A DNA stretch of 64,000 nucleotides from Pseudomonadota bacterium (GCA_023423975.1 JAFAEO010000080.1:41831-105830), one strand, 5' to 3'. Positions 1 through 10,244 are shown, numbered from the stretch's first letter. Numbers and translations: made by a program. Notes: generated by a model from the letters alone, not told the origin.

Positions 1-1
1 G

Positions 2-922
2 ACCCAGGATCATGTGACGGTGGGCGAACGCCTTGGCCTGGAATTTGATACGGCAGTCAAGCTCACCGGTGCGCGCTTTTCTTTCATGCGCGGCGGCATG
101 GCGCGCCTGCATCGCGCGCTGGCCCAGTTCATGCTGGACCTGCACACGAACGAGCATGGCTATACCGAATGCTACACACCGTACATTGTTAATAGCTCAA
201 CCCTGCTGGGCACCGGCCAGTTGCCCAAGTTCAAGGACGATATGTTCTGGGTGACCAAGGGTGGCGAAGATGAACCGCAGACCGATCAGCAGGGCAAGCC
301 GATAGAAAAGGAAGATCTTTATCTGATCTCCACATCGGAAATTACGCTGACCGCTACGGTCAAGAACGAAATTGTGCCCGGCGCCAGCCTGCCTTTGCGC
401 CTGACGGCGCATACACCGTGTTTTCGCTCTGAAGCCGGCAGCGGCGGTCGTGATACCCGGGGCATGATCCGTCAGCATCAGTTCGACAAAGTGGAAATGG
501 TGCAGATTGTCCATCCGGACACCTCCTATGATGCGCTGGAGCAAATGGTCGGGCATGCCGAAAAAGTGCTGCAGTTGCTGCAACTGCCTTATCGTGTCAT
601 GCAATTGTGCACTGGCGATATGGGTTTTGGCGCCGCCAAAACGTACGATCTGGAAGTCTGGATTCCGGCGCAGAATACCTGGCGCGAAATTTCCTCTGTC
701 TCCAATTGCGAAGCCTTCCAGGCTCGACGCCTGCAAGCACGTTTCCGCAACGAACAGGGCAAGACCGAATACCTGCATACGCTTAACGGCTCTGGCCTGG
801 CAGTGGGACGCACACTGGTGGCGCTTATTGAAAACTATCAGCAGGCCGACGGTAGCATCGACATCCCCCAGGTATTGCGTCCCTACATGGGTGGTCTGGC
901 ACGCCTGACTCCTGCAGCTTAA
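2..922 (+). CDS. serS: Seryl-tRNA synthetase, 3' part
   Basis: Class II aminoacyl-tRNA synthetase that charges tRNA-Ser with serine in the cytoplasm. The gene enters from the left edge. The frame is already open at base 2 (TQDHVTVGERLG), so the GTG at 14 is internal and not a start. About 306 C-terminal residues of a usual 430 or so are present; the N-terminal coiled-coil arm that grips tRNA-Ser is missing. Class II motif 2 (GRDTRGMIRQHQF) and motif 3 (SGLAVGRTLVALIENYQ) are both visible. The family assignment is secure. Confidence 0.97.
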   Translation, partial: TQDHVTVGERLGLEFDTAVKLTGARFSFMRGGMARLHRALAQFMLDLHTNEHGYTECYTPYIVNSSTLLGTGQLPKFKDDMFWVTKGGEDEPQTDQQGKPIEKEDLYLISTSEITLTATVKNEIVPGASLPLRLTAHTPCFRSEAGSGGRDTRGMIRQHQFDKVEMVQIVHPDTSYDALEQMVGHAEKVLQLLQLPYRVMQLCTGDMGFGAAKTYDLEVWIPAQNTWREISSVSNCEAFQARRLQARFRNEQGKTEYLHTLNGSGLAVGRTLVALIENYQQADGSIDIPQVLRPYMGGLARLTPAA

Positions 923-993
923 GTGATCGTGGTCAAGCCCTGCCGGGCGGCGGTAGCCGGCAGGCAGACCCGATTTACCATGAAGTATTGACG

Positions 994-1027
994 ACGTTCC
1001 GGGCCTCTGAAGGGAGCGGCGTTTTTT
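994..1027 (+). terminator. Probable serS terminator
   Basis: An imperfect stem (acgttcc against ggagcggcgt, with a bulge) is followed by a run of six T residues at 1022-1027, 70 bases after the serS stop. A second stem, ctgccgg/ccggcag at 940-963, precedes it without a T-run. Together they probably end serS transcription. Confidence 0.4.
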
Positions 1028-1064
1028 CCTGATTCATCAAACATTCCATTCAAGGTTGTCCGTC

Positions 1065-1835
1065 ATGCTTTTCCTGCTTTCCCCTGCAAAAAAACTCGAT
1101 TACGACTCTCCTGTTTCTACCAACACCCATACCCAGCCTCTTTTTATCAAACGCTCCGCAGAGCTGATCAAAGTGCTCAAAACCAAGAGCGCCGACGATA
1201 TCGCGGGACTGATGAAGCTGAGCGCGGCGCTATCCGAGCTGAACGTGCAGCGGTACGCTGAGTGGAAACCGAAGTTTGACCAGAAAAATTCCCGCCAGGC
1301 CGTGCTAGCCTTCAATGGCGACGTGTATGAAGGCCTGGCGGCAGAGACGCTGAGCGAATCACAACTGACATGGGCCCAGGAACACGTGGCTATTCTGAGT
1401 GGTCTGTATGGCGTGCTGCGGCCGCTGGACCTGATGCAGCCTTATCGGCTGGAAATGGGCACACGCCTGCAGACTGCCCGTGGCAAGAATCTGTATGAGT
1501 TCTGGGGGTCGGAGATCGCCCAATACCTGAATGAACGCCTGGCCGATCAGACTTCGCGCATCGTAATCAACCTGGCCTCTGAAGAATACTTCAAGGCAGT
1601 TGACGGCAAGGCGCTGGATGCTCGCGTTATCCAGTGTGTTTTCCAGGACTACAAAAACGGTGTCTACAAAATTATCAGTTTCAATGCCAAGCGCGCGCGC
1701 GGGCTGATGGCGCGGTTTGCCATCGAGACCAAAGCGAAAACGCCGGCGGCCTTAAAAAAGTTCAATGTCGAAGGCTATGCCTTTGCCGCCGAGCAGTCTT
1801 CGGAAGACAAACTGGTCTTCCGGAGAAAACAATGA
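1065..1835 (+). CDS. yaaA: YaaA/DUF328 family peroxide-stress protein
   Basis: A 256-residue protein of the UPF0246/YaaA family. In E. coli this cytoplasmic protein lowers free iron and so limits Fenton damage during peroxide stress; that role is known for the family and is not shown here. The N-terminus (MLFLLSPAKKLDY) and full length are typical. A longer reading begins at a TTG at 1056, but the ATG at 1065 gives the family start. The stop overlaps the start of the next gene by 4 bases (ATGA), so the two are translationally coupled. Confidence 0.93.
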   Translation: MLFLLSPAKKLDYDSPVSTNTHTQPLFIKRSAELIKVLKTKSADDIAGLMKLSAALSELNVQRYAEWKPKFDQKNSRQAVLAFNGDVYEGLAAETLSESQLTWAQEHVAILSGLYGVLRPLDLMQPYRLEMGTRLQTARGKNLYEFWGSEIAQYLNERLADQTSRIVINLASEEYFKAVDGKALDARVIQCVFQDYKNGVYKIISFNAKRARGLMARFAIETKAKTPAALKKFNVEGYAFAAEQSSEDKLVFRRKQ

Positions 1836-3064
1836 GCCGTCAGGCTGCGATAAGGATTTTTGTACTGTTTGCACTGGGCTACTTTCTGTCCTATGTGTAT
1901 CGTGGCCTGAATATCGGCTTTGCGCCGTTTCTGTCGCGCGAAATGGATCTGACGGCCAGCGATCTGGGCCTGCTGACCAGCTTTTACTTTATCGGCTTTG
2001 CCCTGGCCCAGTTGCCGGCCGGGCTGGCACTGGACCGCTATGGCGCACGTCGCACCGATGCGATTCTGCTGCTGGTGGCTGCGGCCGGGACGGTACTTTA
2101 CGGCATGACGCATACCATGCAGGGGCTGATTATCGGTCGTATTATGATCGGCGTGGGCGTCTCGGTCTGCCTTGGCGCGGGCTTTCTGGCAATAGCCCAG
2201 AATTTCCCTTCCTCGCGCTGGCCGCTACTCAATGGCCTGATGGTGGCGTTGGGCGGCATGGGCGGCGTGGTGGTTGGTACGCCGCTGGCGGTGCTGCTGA
2301 CGCAATACACCTGGCGGGAAATCAGCGTCGGCATGGCCGTATTCACCATTGCCGTGGCTGCCGTCATCTGGCTGCTGGTGCCCGAATCGAAGCAGCGGAT
2401 GGCGCAGCATGAGTCGGTGTCCAAGCAAATCCATGGTGTGCGTATTATCTTGAAGAATGCGGTGTTCTGGCGCGTGGTGCCTTTTCCATGCGCCGTGGGC
2501 GGCGCCTTCTATGCAGCCCAGTCGCTGTGGGTCAAACCGTATCTGACCGATGTCTCCGGATTAACCGCGCGTCAGGCCGACAGCCTGGTGTCCATGCTGG
2601 GGCTGACCATGGTGGCCGGCACGGTTATCACTGGTCTGGTGGCGCGCCGCATTGAACGTTACGGCCTGGGCTTGCGGGCCTTTTGCGGGCTGGGGATGAC
2701 GCTGTTCGTACTGGTGCAATTGCTGATCCTGTTCAGGGTGCCCCTCTCGCCGTCGCTGATCTGGGGCGCCTATGGGTTTGTCGCCGCCAGTTGCATTCTT
2801 GCCTATGCCTTGCTGGCCGAGGTCTTTCCACGCAAGGTTGTGGGTCGCGTGACGACCGCTTTCAACATGATTTTTTTCATCAGTATTTTTTCCATGCAGG
2901 TTGGCGTCGGGTTCGTCCTGGATTTCTGGCCCGCAACGGACGGTCATTATCCTGCCGTGGCGCACCTGACCGGCTGGGGCATCATGATTGCAATCCAGTT
3001 GGTGTCGGCGATCCTGTATTTCTGGCCTGGCGCCCTTAAAGTGGATGAGCAGCTGTTCGAATAG
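1832..3064 (+). CDS. MFS transporter
   Basis: A 410-residue major facilitator superfamily permease of the inner membrane, with about 12 hydrophobic segments. The MFS motif A between segments 2 and 3 is visible as LDRYGARR. It starts at the ATG overlapping the yaaA stop; an upstream in-frame extension to 1634 lies inside yaaA and is a shadow. The substrate cannot be read from sequence. The co-transcription with yaaA suggests a link to stress or metal homeostasis, but this is only a neighbourhood argument. Confidence 0.9.
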   Translation: MSRQAAIRIFVLFALGYFLSYVYRGLNIGFAPFLSREMDLTASDLGLLTSFYFIGFALAQLPAGLALDRYGARRTDAILLLVAAAGTVLYGMTHTMQGLIIGRIMIGVGVSVCLGAGFLAIAQNFPSSRWPLLNGLMVALGGMGGVVVGTPLAVLLTQYTWREISVGMAVFTIAVAAVIWLLVPESKQRMAQHESVSKQIHGVRIILKNAVFWRVVPFPCAVGGAFYAAQSLWVKPYLTDVSGLTARQADSLVSMLGLTMVAGTVITGLVARRIERYGLGLRAFCGLGMTLFVLVQLLILFRVPLSPSLIWGAYGFVAASCILAYALLAEVFPRKVVGRVTTAFNMIFFISIFSMQVGVGFVLDFWPATDGHYPAVAHLTGWGIMIAIQLVSAILYFWPGALKVDEQLFE

Positions 3065-3253
3065 ACGGCCATAGATTTCGCACATGCACGGAGCCTGGCA
3101 GCAGGCCACCATGGGGCCGGTCGCAGCAGTGCGGCAACAAGCTGCGCAGTTAATAACGATAAACGATCGGCGATTGACGATGTGCCATGTGTGAACGCGT
3201 TCATGCCGGCCTGCGGGCTGGCTGCCCGATTCTGCCGACAGGGTTTGTCGCGA

Positions 3254-5443
3254 TTACATCAAGCCAATATTGGTCGCCTGCTGGCGGATACGCAGCGCTG
3301 CCTGTTGCATCTGTTTGAGCGGAAAAACCAGGCTGCCGTACTGGCCTTCGGTCTCAATTTGCGACGGCGCCTCGGTAATGGCCTGCGCGTCCTTGTCCAG
3401 CAAGTCAGAGACGTTGGTGAGGGTCTGCTGCATATTGGGCGGTATTTTGTCCAGGCCGGCCAGTACCGGTGCAATCGCGGCGATCTGACTGGCTACGGCA
3501 TCGGTCTGCACCAGAATCGTGTTCAGTTCCTTAATATGGATCTGCTTGGATTTAGGTTCGTTCATCATCCGGTAAAAGCTGTCTGCGAACGCGCCAAAGG
3601 CGGTGTGCATATTTTTTCGAGACAGTTGTGCCTGCACATAGCGTTCGTTGTCGGCCGTTGATACTTTCTGTTCAGGGTCTGCGTGAACCGACGTGATGTA
3701 CGCCTGCACGGCCAGAATATAGTCATGCGCGGCCGCTATGGCCTCCTGCGCCAGCGGCATGATGCGCTGCTTTTCCCACCAGGGCAGAATAGAGCCGCAG
3801 GCGAAGGCCAATACACACCCGGCCAGGGTATCGAGCGCGCGTTCGCCGATAATCAGCAGGTTGCCCGGGCTCAGGAAGTGAAAGGCGATCAGGATATAGA
3901 TCGTCATCAACAGCGAGCTAAGCGGATAGTTGGTCAATACGAAAGCATTGCCCAGCACCATCGCCGGAATCATGATTGCAATAAGAATAAACGGGTTGCT
4001 GGTCAGATTAAACAGTGCAATGGTGATCAGGCAGCCGGCCAGCGTGCCGACCAGCCGGCCGATCGTGCGCTGGCGCGTGAGCGCGAACCCGGGCCGCATG
4101 ATAATGAGCACCGTCAGGATGATCCAGTAACTGTGCGAGGTAAATGCGCGCACAATTGCCGAGTGCCCATAGACAAGACTGACGACCGTGGAAATGAGCA
4201 GCACCAGGGTAACTACAAATGTGGTGCGCAAGGCGTAACGGAAAATGGACGAATTCAGATTCAGATTGCGCTTGAAGGGGGTCAGGGTAATGGCTTGCGG
4301 TGTAATAAAACGGCGCAGCGTGTTATCCCGCTTCAGGCTATTGACCGGCTCAAGGCGTGAGCCGCGCAGGTTATCGGCAATGCGGTCTACAAACCGGCTG
4401 GCATTACGCAGGCGGCGCACAATCTGCACCACCAGCAGATAGGTTTCCGGTTCCGTGCGCTGGATGCCATCCTGTTTCAGTTGCAGCAGCTCATATTCCA
4501 TGGCGCGTAACTCCGCCCTGACGCTGTTGCGATAATCCACCGGCTTGTTGCGCGCCAGGCTATAGGCGGTCCGGTTCAGGGTGCGACTGATCTTGAACAG
4601 GGTATCGCGCATGAACAGCAGGATGTCATGATCCTGAAAGCGCGCGCGCAAGGTGGCATAGTCGGTCTGCGATGCCACCATGGTATCGAGCAGGGCAATC
4701 ATGTCGATAAAGACATTCCACAGCAAAATACGCTGCTGGTCGCTGGCATCGTTGTCGCGGGGCAGATTGCGCAGCACGACATCGCGTGCGCTCTGGTGCT
4801 GTTCTGTCATCGCGATCATTTGCGGAATCAGGCGTCGATAGCTGTCGTCCAGATTCTTGTGGGTGTCGTAAAAATCAGCGCGCGTACTCACATAAGATGC
4901 CGTGGCATACAGGGCAGCGGCCAGAGTCTGCCTTTCTTCGCGCAGCTTGAACAGGTGACTGATGGAGGTGCTGTACAGGATGTAGAAAACGCCGCCCATG
5001 GCCGTATAGCTGGTATGAGTGAGCGCCTCGTCCACCGACATCGGGGTGTGCATGGACAGCATCATCTGCAACAGGCACCCGAATCCGATCAGCCCGCCGC
5101 GGCGCCCATAGACTGACAGCATGGAATAGAAGAATACCTGGGCGGATACGACCAGCCAGAGCAGGGCGGGATAGGGGCTGGCCAGCCCGGTGATCAATCC
5201 CGAGATCTGCCCCAGTACAATACCGCCCAGCATTTCGTTCAGGCGCGAGCGCTTGGTGCCCCCTACCTGATCAATAATAGCCGGACACAACGCCCCGGTG
5301 GCCAGCGCCACGCCTATCATGGGCTCGTTGAAAAAACCGGCCATCACCAGTACCGGCAGCAGTACCCCCGTGGCCTGGCGCGTTCCATGGAAAAGATGGG
5401 AACTGTAGAAGAATTTGACGAAATTTTCCGCGCGAATATCCAT
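3254..5443 (-). CDS. FUSC-family (YccS-like) inner-membrane protein
   Basis: A 729-residue protein of the fusaric acid resistance / aromatic acid exporter superfamily. It has two hydrophobic blocks, an N-terminal one of about 180 residues and a second around residues 400-520. Between them lies a hydrophilic helical region of about 200 residues, and a soluble tail follows. This is the YccS/YhfK layout. Members export aromatic or other small acids; the cargo here is unknown. I chose the ATG at 5443 (MDIRAENFVKFF); the longer reading adds a Cys-rich, non-membrane leader unlike the family. It is convergent with the MFS gene and divergent from the ilv genes. Confidence 0.85.
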   Translation of the reverse strand: MDIRAENFVKFFYSSHLFHGTRQATGVLLPVLVMAGFFNEPMIGVALATGALCPAIIDQVGGTKRSRLNEMLGGIVLGQISGLITGLASPYPALLWLVVSAQVFFYSMLSVYGRRGGLIGFGCLLQMMLSMHTPMSVDEALTHTSYTAMGGVFYILYSTSISHLFKLREERQTLAAALYATASYVSTRADFYDTHKNLDDSYRRLIPQMIAMTEQHQSARDVVLRNLPRDNDASDQQRILLWNVFIDMIALLDTMVASQTDYATLRARFQDHDILLFMRDTLFKISRTLNRTAYSLARNKPVDYRNSVRAELRAMEYELLQLKQDGIQRTEPETYLLVVQIVRRLRNASRFVDRIADNLRGSRLEPVNSLKRDNTLRRFITPQAITLTPFKRNLNLNSSIFRYALRTTFVVTLVLLISTVVSLVYGHSAIVRAFTSHSYWIILTVLIIMRPGFALTRQRTIGRLVGTLAGCLITIALFNLTSNPFILIAIMIPAMVLGNAFVLTNYPLSSLLMTIYILIAFHFLSPGNLLIIGERALDTLAGCVLAFACGSILPWWEKQRIMPLAQEAIAAAHDYILAVQAYITSVHADPEQKVSTADNERYVQAQLSRKNMHTAFGAFADSFYRMMNEPKSKQIHIKELNTILVQTDAVASQIAAIAPVLAGLDKIPPNMQQTLTNVSDLLDKDAQAITEAPSQIETEGQYGSLVFPLKQMQQAALRIRQQATNIGLM

Positions 5444-5817
5444 ACACCAAACCAGTGAAAAGACGCAGGCTCCCCGGTGCCGGTCGCAGGCAGGCGACAG
5501 GCAGTGCCCACAGAGGCGACACAGCAAAGAGTCCTATTGTACCGTTGCCCGACGATAAATTTGCGCATAATGAATATTCCCGATTGCGTTTGGTGTTGCA
5601 ATGGGGTACATTTGAGGACTATACCTGCGCACAATCCGTCGCCGGTATCTACGGACACCCTGTTTTAGCTATCCGCTTCAATTGCAGTGCGCCTTAAACT
5701 TAACGAACAATAGCGGTTATTCGTGCCAAAAGCGTGAATAAACGTCTCCATTTCGAACTCTCCCGCACCTGGTGTGCGCGCAGACCCAGATTGATGGCCA
5801 GGCTGGTACATCAATGT
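5444..5817. other. Intergenic region between FUSC gene and ilv operon
   Basis: A divergent intergenic stretch that must hold promoters for the FUSC gene (minus) and the ilv operon (plus). Short frames here have no recognisable product. I could not assign -35/-10 boxes with confidence. Confidence 0.5.
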
Positions 5818-5909
5818 CTGCAGGTGGCGTTCCTCCGTGAGGAACAAAGCGCTGCAGATGTTGACGGATCCCGCTGACGCCGCAGGTCACCGGACCAATC
5901 AACGCGGGA
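5818..5909 (+). promoter_or_regulatory. Structured ilv leader RNA
   Basis: Several nested inverted repeats lie just upstream of the acetolactate synthase start. A perfect 7-bp hairpin gttcctc-cgt-gaggaac spans 5829-5845, enclosed by ctgcag at 5818-5823 and 5852-5857. A second stem pairs tcccgc (5869-5874) with gcggga (5904-5909) around an inner ggtc/gacc hairpin (5885-5896). It ends about 12 bases before the ribosome binding site. This could be a cis-regulatory RNA for branched-chain synthesis; the mechanism is not known. Confidence 0.5.
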
Positions 5910-5933
5910 ATGCTGGTTATGAAAGGAAATAAC

Positions 5934-7652
5934 ATGGAACTCAATGGCGCCGATATCGTCGTGCGCTGCCTGGCCGAAGAGGGCGTCGAGCACGTTTTCG
6001 GTTATCCTGGTGGCGCGGTGCTCTACATTTACGACGCAATCTATAAACAGAAAGACTTCAAGCATATTCTGGTGCGACACGAGCAGGCTGCCGTGCACGC
6101 TGCCGATGCCTATTCACGCTCCTCGAACAAAGTCGGGGTGTGTCTGGTCACCAGCGGCCCGGGCCTGACCAATGCGGTCACCGGTATTGCCACTGCCTAC
6201 ATGGATTCCATCCCGCTGGTCATCATCAGCGGACAGGTACCCACCAAGGCTATTGGCGAAGACGCCTTCCAGGAATGCGATACGGTTGGCATTACCCGAC
6301 CCTGTGTCAAACACAATTTCCTGGTTCGCGACGTCAAAGACCTGGCCGATACCATGCGCAAGGCATTCTTCATTGCCCGCACCGGTCGTCCCGGCCCGGT
6401 TCTGGTCGATATCCCCAAGGATATCTCCATGACCATGTGTAAATACGCGCCACCCAAGTCTGAAATCAAGATGCGCTCCTACTCACCTGTGGTCAAGGGC
6501 CACCTGGGGCAGATCAAAAAGGCCGCCCAGTTGCTGGCGGGCGCCGAGCGTCCCATGATTTACGCGGGCGGCGGGGTCATCCTGTCCGATGCATCCGATG
6601 AGCTGCGCGAATTGGTGCGGCTCAGCGGCGCACCGGTGACCACCACGTTGATGGCGCTGGGCGCGCAGAACCCGGATTCTGATCAGTATCTGGGCATGCC
6701 GGGCATGCATGGCACGTATGAAGCCAATATGTCCATGCAGAACTGCGACGTGCTGATCGCTGTCGGCGCGCGCTTTGACGATCGCGTAATCGGCAATACC
6801 AAGCACTTTGCACAAGCCCAGCGCAAAATCGTTCATATCGATATCGATCCATCGTCCATTTCCAAGCGGGTGAAGGTTGATATTCCCATTGTGGGCAATG
6901 TTCGGGAAGTGCTGCAGGAAATGAATCCGCTGGTAGCCGATGCGCTGGCCGAACAGAAAAGCAGCCGCTCGCTGCAGGCTTGGTGGAAACAGATCAATGA
7001 ATGGCGTGGGCGCGATTGCCTGAAATACGATCATGGCAGTGAGCTGATCAAGCCGCAATTTGTCATTGAAACCCTGTGCAAGGTCACCGAAGGCAATGCT
7101 TTCGTTACCTCGGACGTGGGCCAGCACCAGATGTGGGCGGCGCAATATTATCGATTCAACCACCCGCGGCGCTGGATCAATTCCGGCGGCCTGGGCACCA
7201 TGGGTGTCGGCCTGCCATACGCCATGGGTGTGCAGATGGCGCATCCCGATGCGCAAATTGCCGTGGTAACCGGAGAAGCATCAATCCAGATGAACATCCA
7301 GGAACTGGCCACCTGCACGCAGTACCATTTCACGCCAAAAGTGCTGTGCCTGAACAACCGTTACCTGGGCATGGTGCGCCAATGGCAGGAAATCGACTAT
7401 CAATCGCGCTACTCCGAGTCGTATATGGACTCGATCCCCGACTTCGTCAAACTGGTCGAAAGCTATGGCCACATCGGTCTTCAGATCGATAAGCCGGCAG
7501 ATGTCGAGCCGGCTATCAAGGAAGCTTTCGGCAAGCACAAAGACCGTCTGGTCTTCCTGGACTTCATCACTGACCGGACCGAAAACGTCTGGCCAATGGT
7601 CAAGGCAGGCAAGGGCCTGACCGAAATGTTGCTGGGTTCAGAAGACTTGTAA
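5934..7652 (+). CDS. ilvI: Acetolactate synthase large (catalytic) subunit
   Basis: A TPP-dependent enzyme (572 residues) that condenses two pyruvates, or pyruvate and 2-oxobutyrate, in the first common step of Val/Leu/Ile synthesis. It shows the N-terminal pyrimidine-binding domain with the catalytic-Glu region (VRHEQAAVHAADAYSR), a central FAD domain and the C-terminal TPP/Mg site. That site reads TGEASIQMNIQEL followed by LNNRYLGMVRQWQ. The usual GDG of the Mg site is GEA here. The ATG at 5934 has a good ribosome binding site (gaaagga); the ATGs further upstream do not. It could equally be called ilvB. It is followed directly by ilvH. Confidence 0.95.
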   Translation: MELNGADIVVRCLAEEGVEHVFGYPGGAVLYIYDAIYKQKDFKHILVRHEQAAVHAADAYSRSSNKVGVCLVTSGPGLTNAVTGIATAYMDSIPLVIISGQVPTKAIGEDAFQECDTVGITRPCVKHNFLVRDVKDLADTMRKAFFIARTGRPGPVLVDIPKDISMTMCKYAPPKSEIKMRSYSPVVKGHLGQIKKAAQLLAGAERPMIYAGGGVILSDASDELRELVRLSGAPVTTTLMALGAQNPDSDQYLGMPGMHGTYEANMSMQNCDVLIAVGARFDDRVIGNTKHFAQAQRKIVHIDIDPSSISKRVKVDIPIVGNVREVLQEMNPLVADALAEQKSSRSLQAWWKQINEWRGRDCLKYDHGSELIKPQFVIETLCKVTEGNAFVTSDVGQHQMWAAQYYRFNHPRRWINSGGLGTMGVGLPYAMGVQMAHPDAQIAVVTGEASIQMNIQELATCTQYHFTPKVLCLNNRYLGMVRQWQEIDYQSRYSESYMDSIPDFVKLVESYGHIGLQIDKPADVEPAIKEAFGKHKDRLVFLDFITDRTENVWPMVKAGKGLTEMLLGSEDL

Positions 7653-7661
7653 GGGGAAACC

Positions 7662-8156
7662 ATGAAACACATTATCTCCATTCTGCTGGAAAATGAGCCC
7701 GGTGCGCTGTCCCGTGTGGTGGGCCTGTTCTCGGCCCGGGGCTACAACATTGAAACGCTTACTGTTGCGCCAACCGAAGACGCGACACTGTCACGCCTGA
7801 CAATCATGACTGCCGGTTCTGACGACGTTATCGAACAGATCACGAAACACTTGAACCGTCTGGTCGATGTGGTTAAAGTAGTCGATCTGACCGAAGGGGC
7901 TCACGTCGAGCGTGAACTCATGCTGGTCAAAGTTCGTGCGGTGGGCAAGGAGCGCGAAGAAATCAAGCGCCTGGCCGACATCTTCAGGGGGCATATTGTG
8001 GATGTGACTGATAAGTCCTACACAATTGAACTGACGGGTGTACAGGAAAAGATCCAGGCGTTTCTGTCTGCGCTGGATCGCAGTGCGATCCTGGAAACGG
8101 TTCGTACAGGCGTCTCCGGTATCGGGCGCGGCGAACGTATCCTGCGGGTGATGTAA
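7662..8156 (+). CDS. ilvH: Acetolactate synthase small (regulatory) subunit
   Basis: A 164-residue regulatory subunit that binds the large subunit and confers valine feedback inhibition. An N-terminal ACT domain (ILLENEPGALSRVVGLFSARGY) with its Gly/Asn valine-binding loop is followed by a second ACT-like half ending in GRGERILRVM. This is the normal length for the family. It starts 9 bases after the large-subunit stop behind an aggggaa ribosome binding site, so the two genes are in one operon. Confidence 0.96.
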   Translation: MKHIISILLENEPGALSRVVGLFSARGYNIETLTVAPTEDATLSRLTIMTAGSDDVIEQITKHLNRLVDVVKVVDLTEGAHVERELMLVKVRAVGKEREEIKRLADIFRGHIVDVTDKSYTIELTGVQEKIQAFLSALDRSAILETVRTGVSGIGRGERILRVM

Positions 8157-8218
8157 TCTGGTGGTAAGCGCAGTAAGCAGACATTCAAACAAATTTAACT
8201 AAATTCTTGAGGCTTTAA

Positions 8219-9235
<1,017 letters not shown>

Positions 9236-9245
9236 GAGTAGGCTT

Positions 9246-9304
9246 TTGCGCCAGAGGCTGGTTTTTCAGTTCTGGCGCAAGGCGACTGCCAAATGGCAGA
9301 CGCC
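9246..9304. other. Two tandem stem-loops after ilvC
   Basis: The first is a perfect 10-bp stem, ttgcgccaga/tctggcgcaa (9246-9255 with 9271-9280). The second follows immediately: ggcgactgcc/ggcagacgcc (9281-9304) with one mismatch. Neither has a T-run. They could protect the 3' end of the ilv mRNA or be REP-like extragenic elements. Confidence 0.6.
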
Positions 9305-9370
9305 AGGGCGTACAAAAAACAGGCATGCGTGCGGTTCCGCCATAGACGGGAGCGTGCCATATCCTGGTTC

Positions 9371-9400
9371 AAAACCTCTGTTTATCAGAGGTTTTCTCAT
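9371..9400 (+). terminator. Intrinsic terminator 19 bases before the next gene
   Basis: A perfect 10-bp stem (aaaacctctg/cagaggtttt) with a 5-base loop and a T-rich tail. It ends the ilv transcript but lies only about 19 bases upstream of the binding-protein start codon, so any read-through or leader control of that gene passes through it. Confidence 0.75.
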
Positions 9401-9418
9401 TCTTAAGGTCGGCAAGCT

Positions 9419-10198
9419 ATGAATATCAAAACCCTTATCGCGGCAGGCGTACTGGCCGCCAGCACGTTTGGCGCACCTGCCTTTGCTCAGGATGTGCTCA
9501 AAGTGGGCGTCGAAGCCCTGTACCCGCCATTTGAAAGCAAAACACCCGATGGCAAGCTGGTCGGTTTTGACGTCGAGCTCAATGATGCGGTCTGTGCCAA
9601 GCTGCAGGCCAAGTGTGAATGGGTCGAGACCAGCTTTGACGGGCTGATCCCCGCGCTCAATGCACGTAAATTCGATTACATCAACTCGGCAATGAATATT
9701 ACCGAACCACGCCAGAAAGTCATCGACTTTACGGTGCCCATTTATGACGTTCCAAGCCAGTTGATCGCCAAAAAAGGTTCGGGCCTGCAGGCCACGCCGG
9801 AAAGCCTGAAAGCCACGATTGTCGGGGTCCTGCAGGGATCGGCGCAGGAAGCCTTCGTCAAGAAGCACTGGGCGCCCAAGGGCGTAAAAATCGTCTCGTA
9901 CGCCTCACAGGATCAGATTTATCAGGATCTGCAAAGCAATCGCATCCAGGCTGCGGTGCAGAAAACCCCAAGCGCAGTGAGCGCTTTTCTGGAAAAACCC
10001 GCTGGCAAGGACTACGAGGTGACGGGCGCACCTCTTGACGATACCTCGGTATTGGGGGTGGGTACCGGCTTCGGTATACGCAAGGGCAATGATGAACTTA
10101 AAAAGCGCCTTGACGGCGCGATTGATGCCCTCAAGAAAGATGGTACGATAAGCAAACTTACGCAAAAATATTTCAACGCCGACTGGGTCGCCAAATAA
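9419..10198 (+). CDS. Polar amino acid ABC transporter substrate-binding protein
   Basis: A periplasmic solute-binding protein of family 3 (259 residues), like the Lys/Arg/Orn- or His-binding proteins. The signal peptide ends near residue 23 (APAFA-QD). The mature start KVGVEALYPPFESKTPDGKLVGFDVEL is the family hallmark (split here: EALYPPFE, then GKLVGFDVEL). No permease or ATPase gene is adjacent, so it must use a transporter encoded elsewhere or one of the two in this window. It is flanked by terminators on both sides and is thus probably a single-gene unit. Confidence 0.9.
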   Translation: MNIKTLIAAGVLAASTFGAPAFAQDVLKVGVEALYPPFESKTPDGKLVGFDVELNDAVCAKLQAKCEWVETSFDGLIPALNARKFDYINSAMNITEPRQKVIDFTVPIYDVPSQLIAKKGSGLQATPESLKATIVGVLQGSAQEAFVKKHWAPKGVKIVSYASQDQIYQDLQSNRIQAAVQKTPSAVSAFLEKPAGKDYEVTGAPLDDTSVLGVGTGFGIRKGNDELKKRLDGAIDALKKDGTISKLTQKYFNADWVAK

Positions 10199-10219
10199 GT
10201 CCAGAGCGCAGCAAGCGCA

Positions 10220-10244
10220 ACCGGCCCGGGCGGCCGGTTTTTTT
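10220..10244 (+). terminator. Intrinsic terminator
   Basis: The stem accggcc/ggccggt with a short loop is followed by seven T residues. It ends the binding-protein transcript and lies 24 bases before the aminotransferase start. Confidence 0.85.

Noticed and set aside
9246..9280. CRISPR-like or attachment-site repeats after ilvC
   Set aside because: Only single inverted repeats are present, with no spacers, no direct repeats and no integrase.
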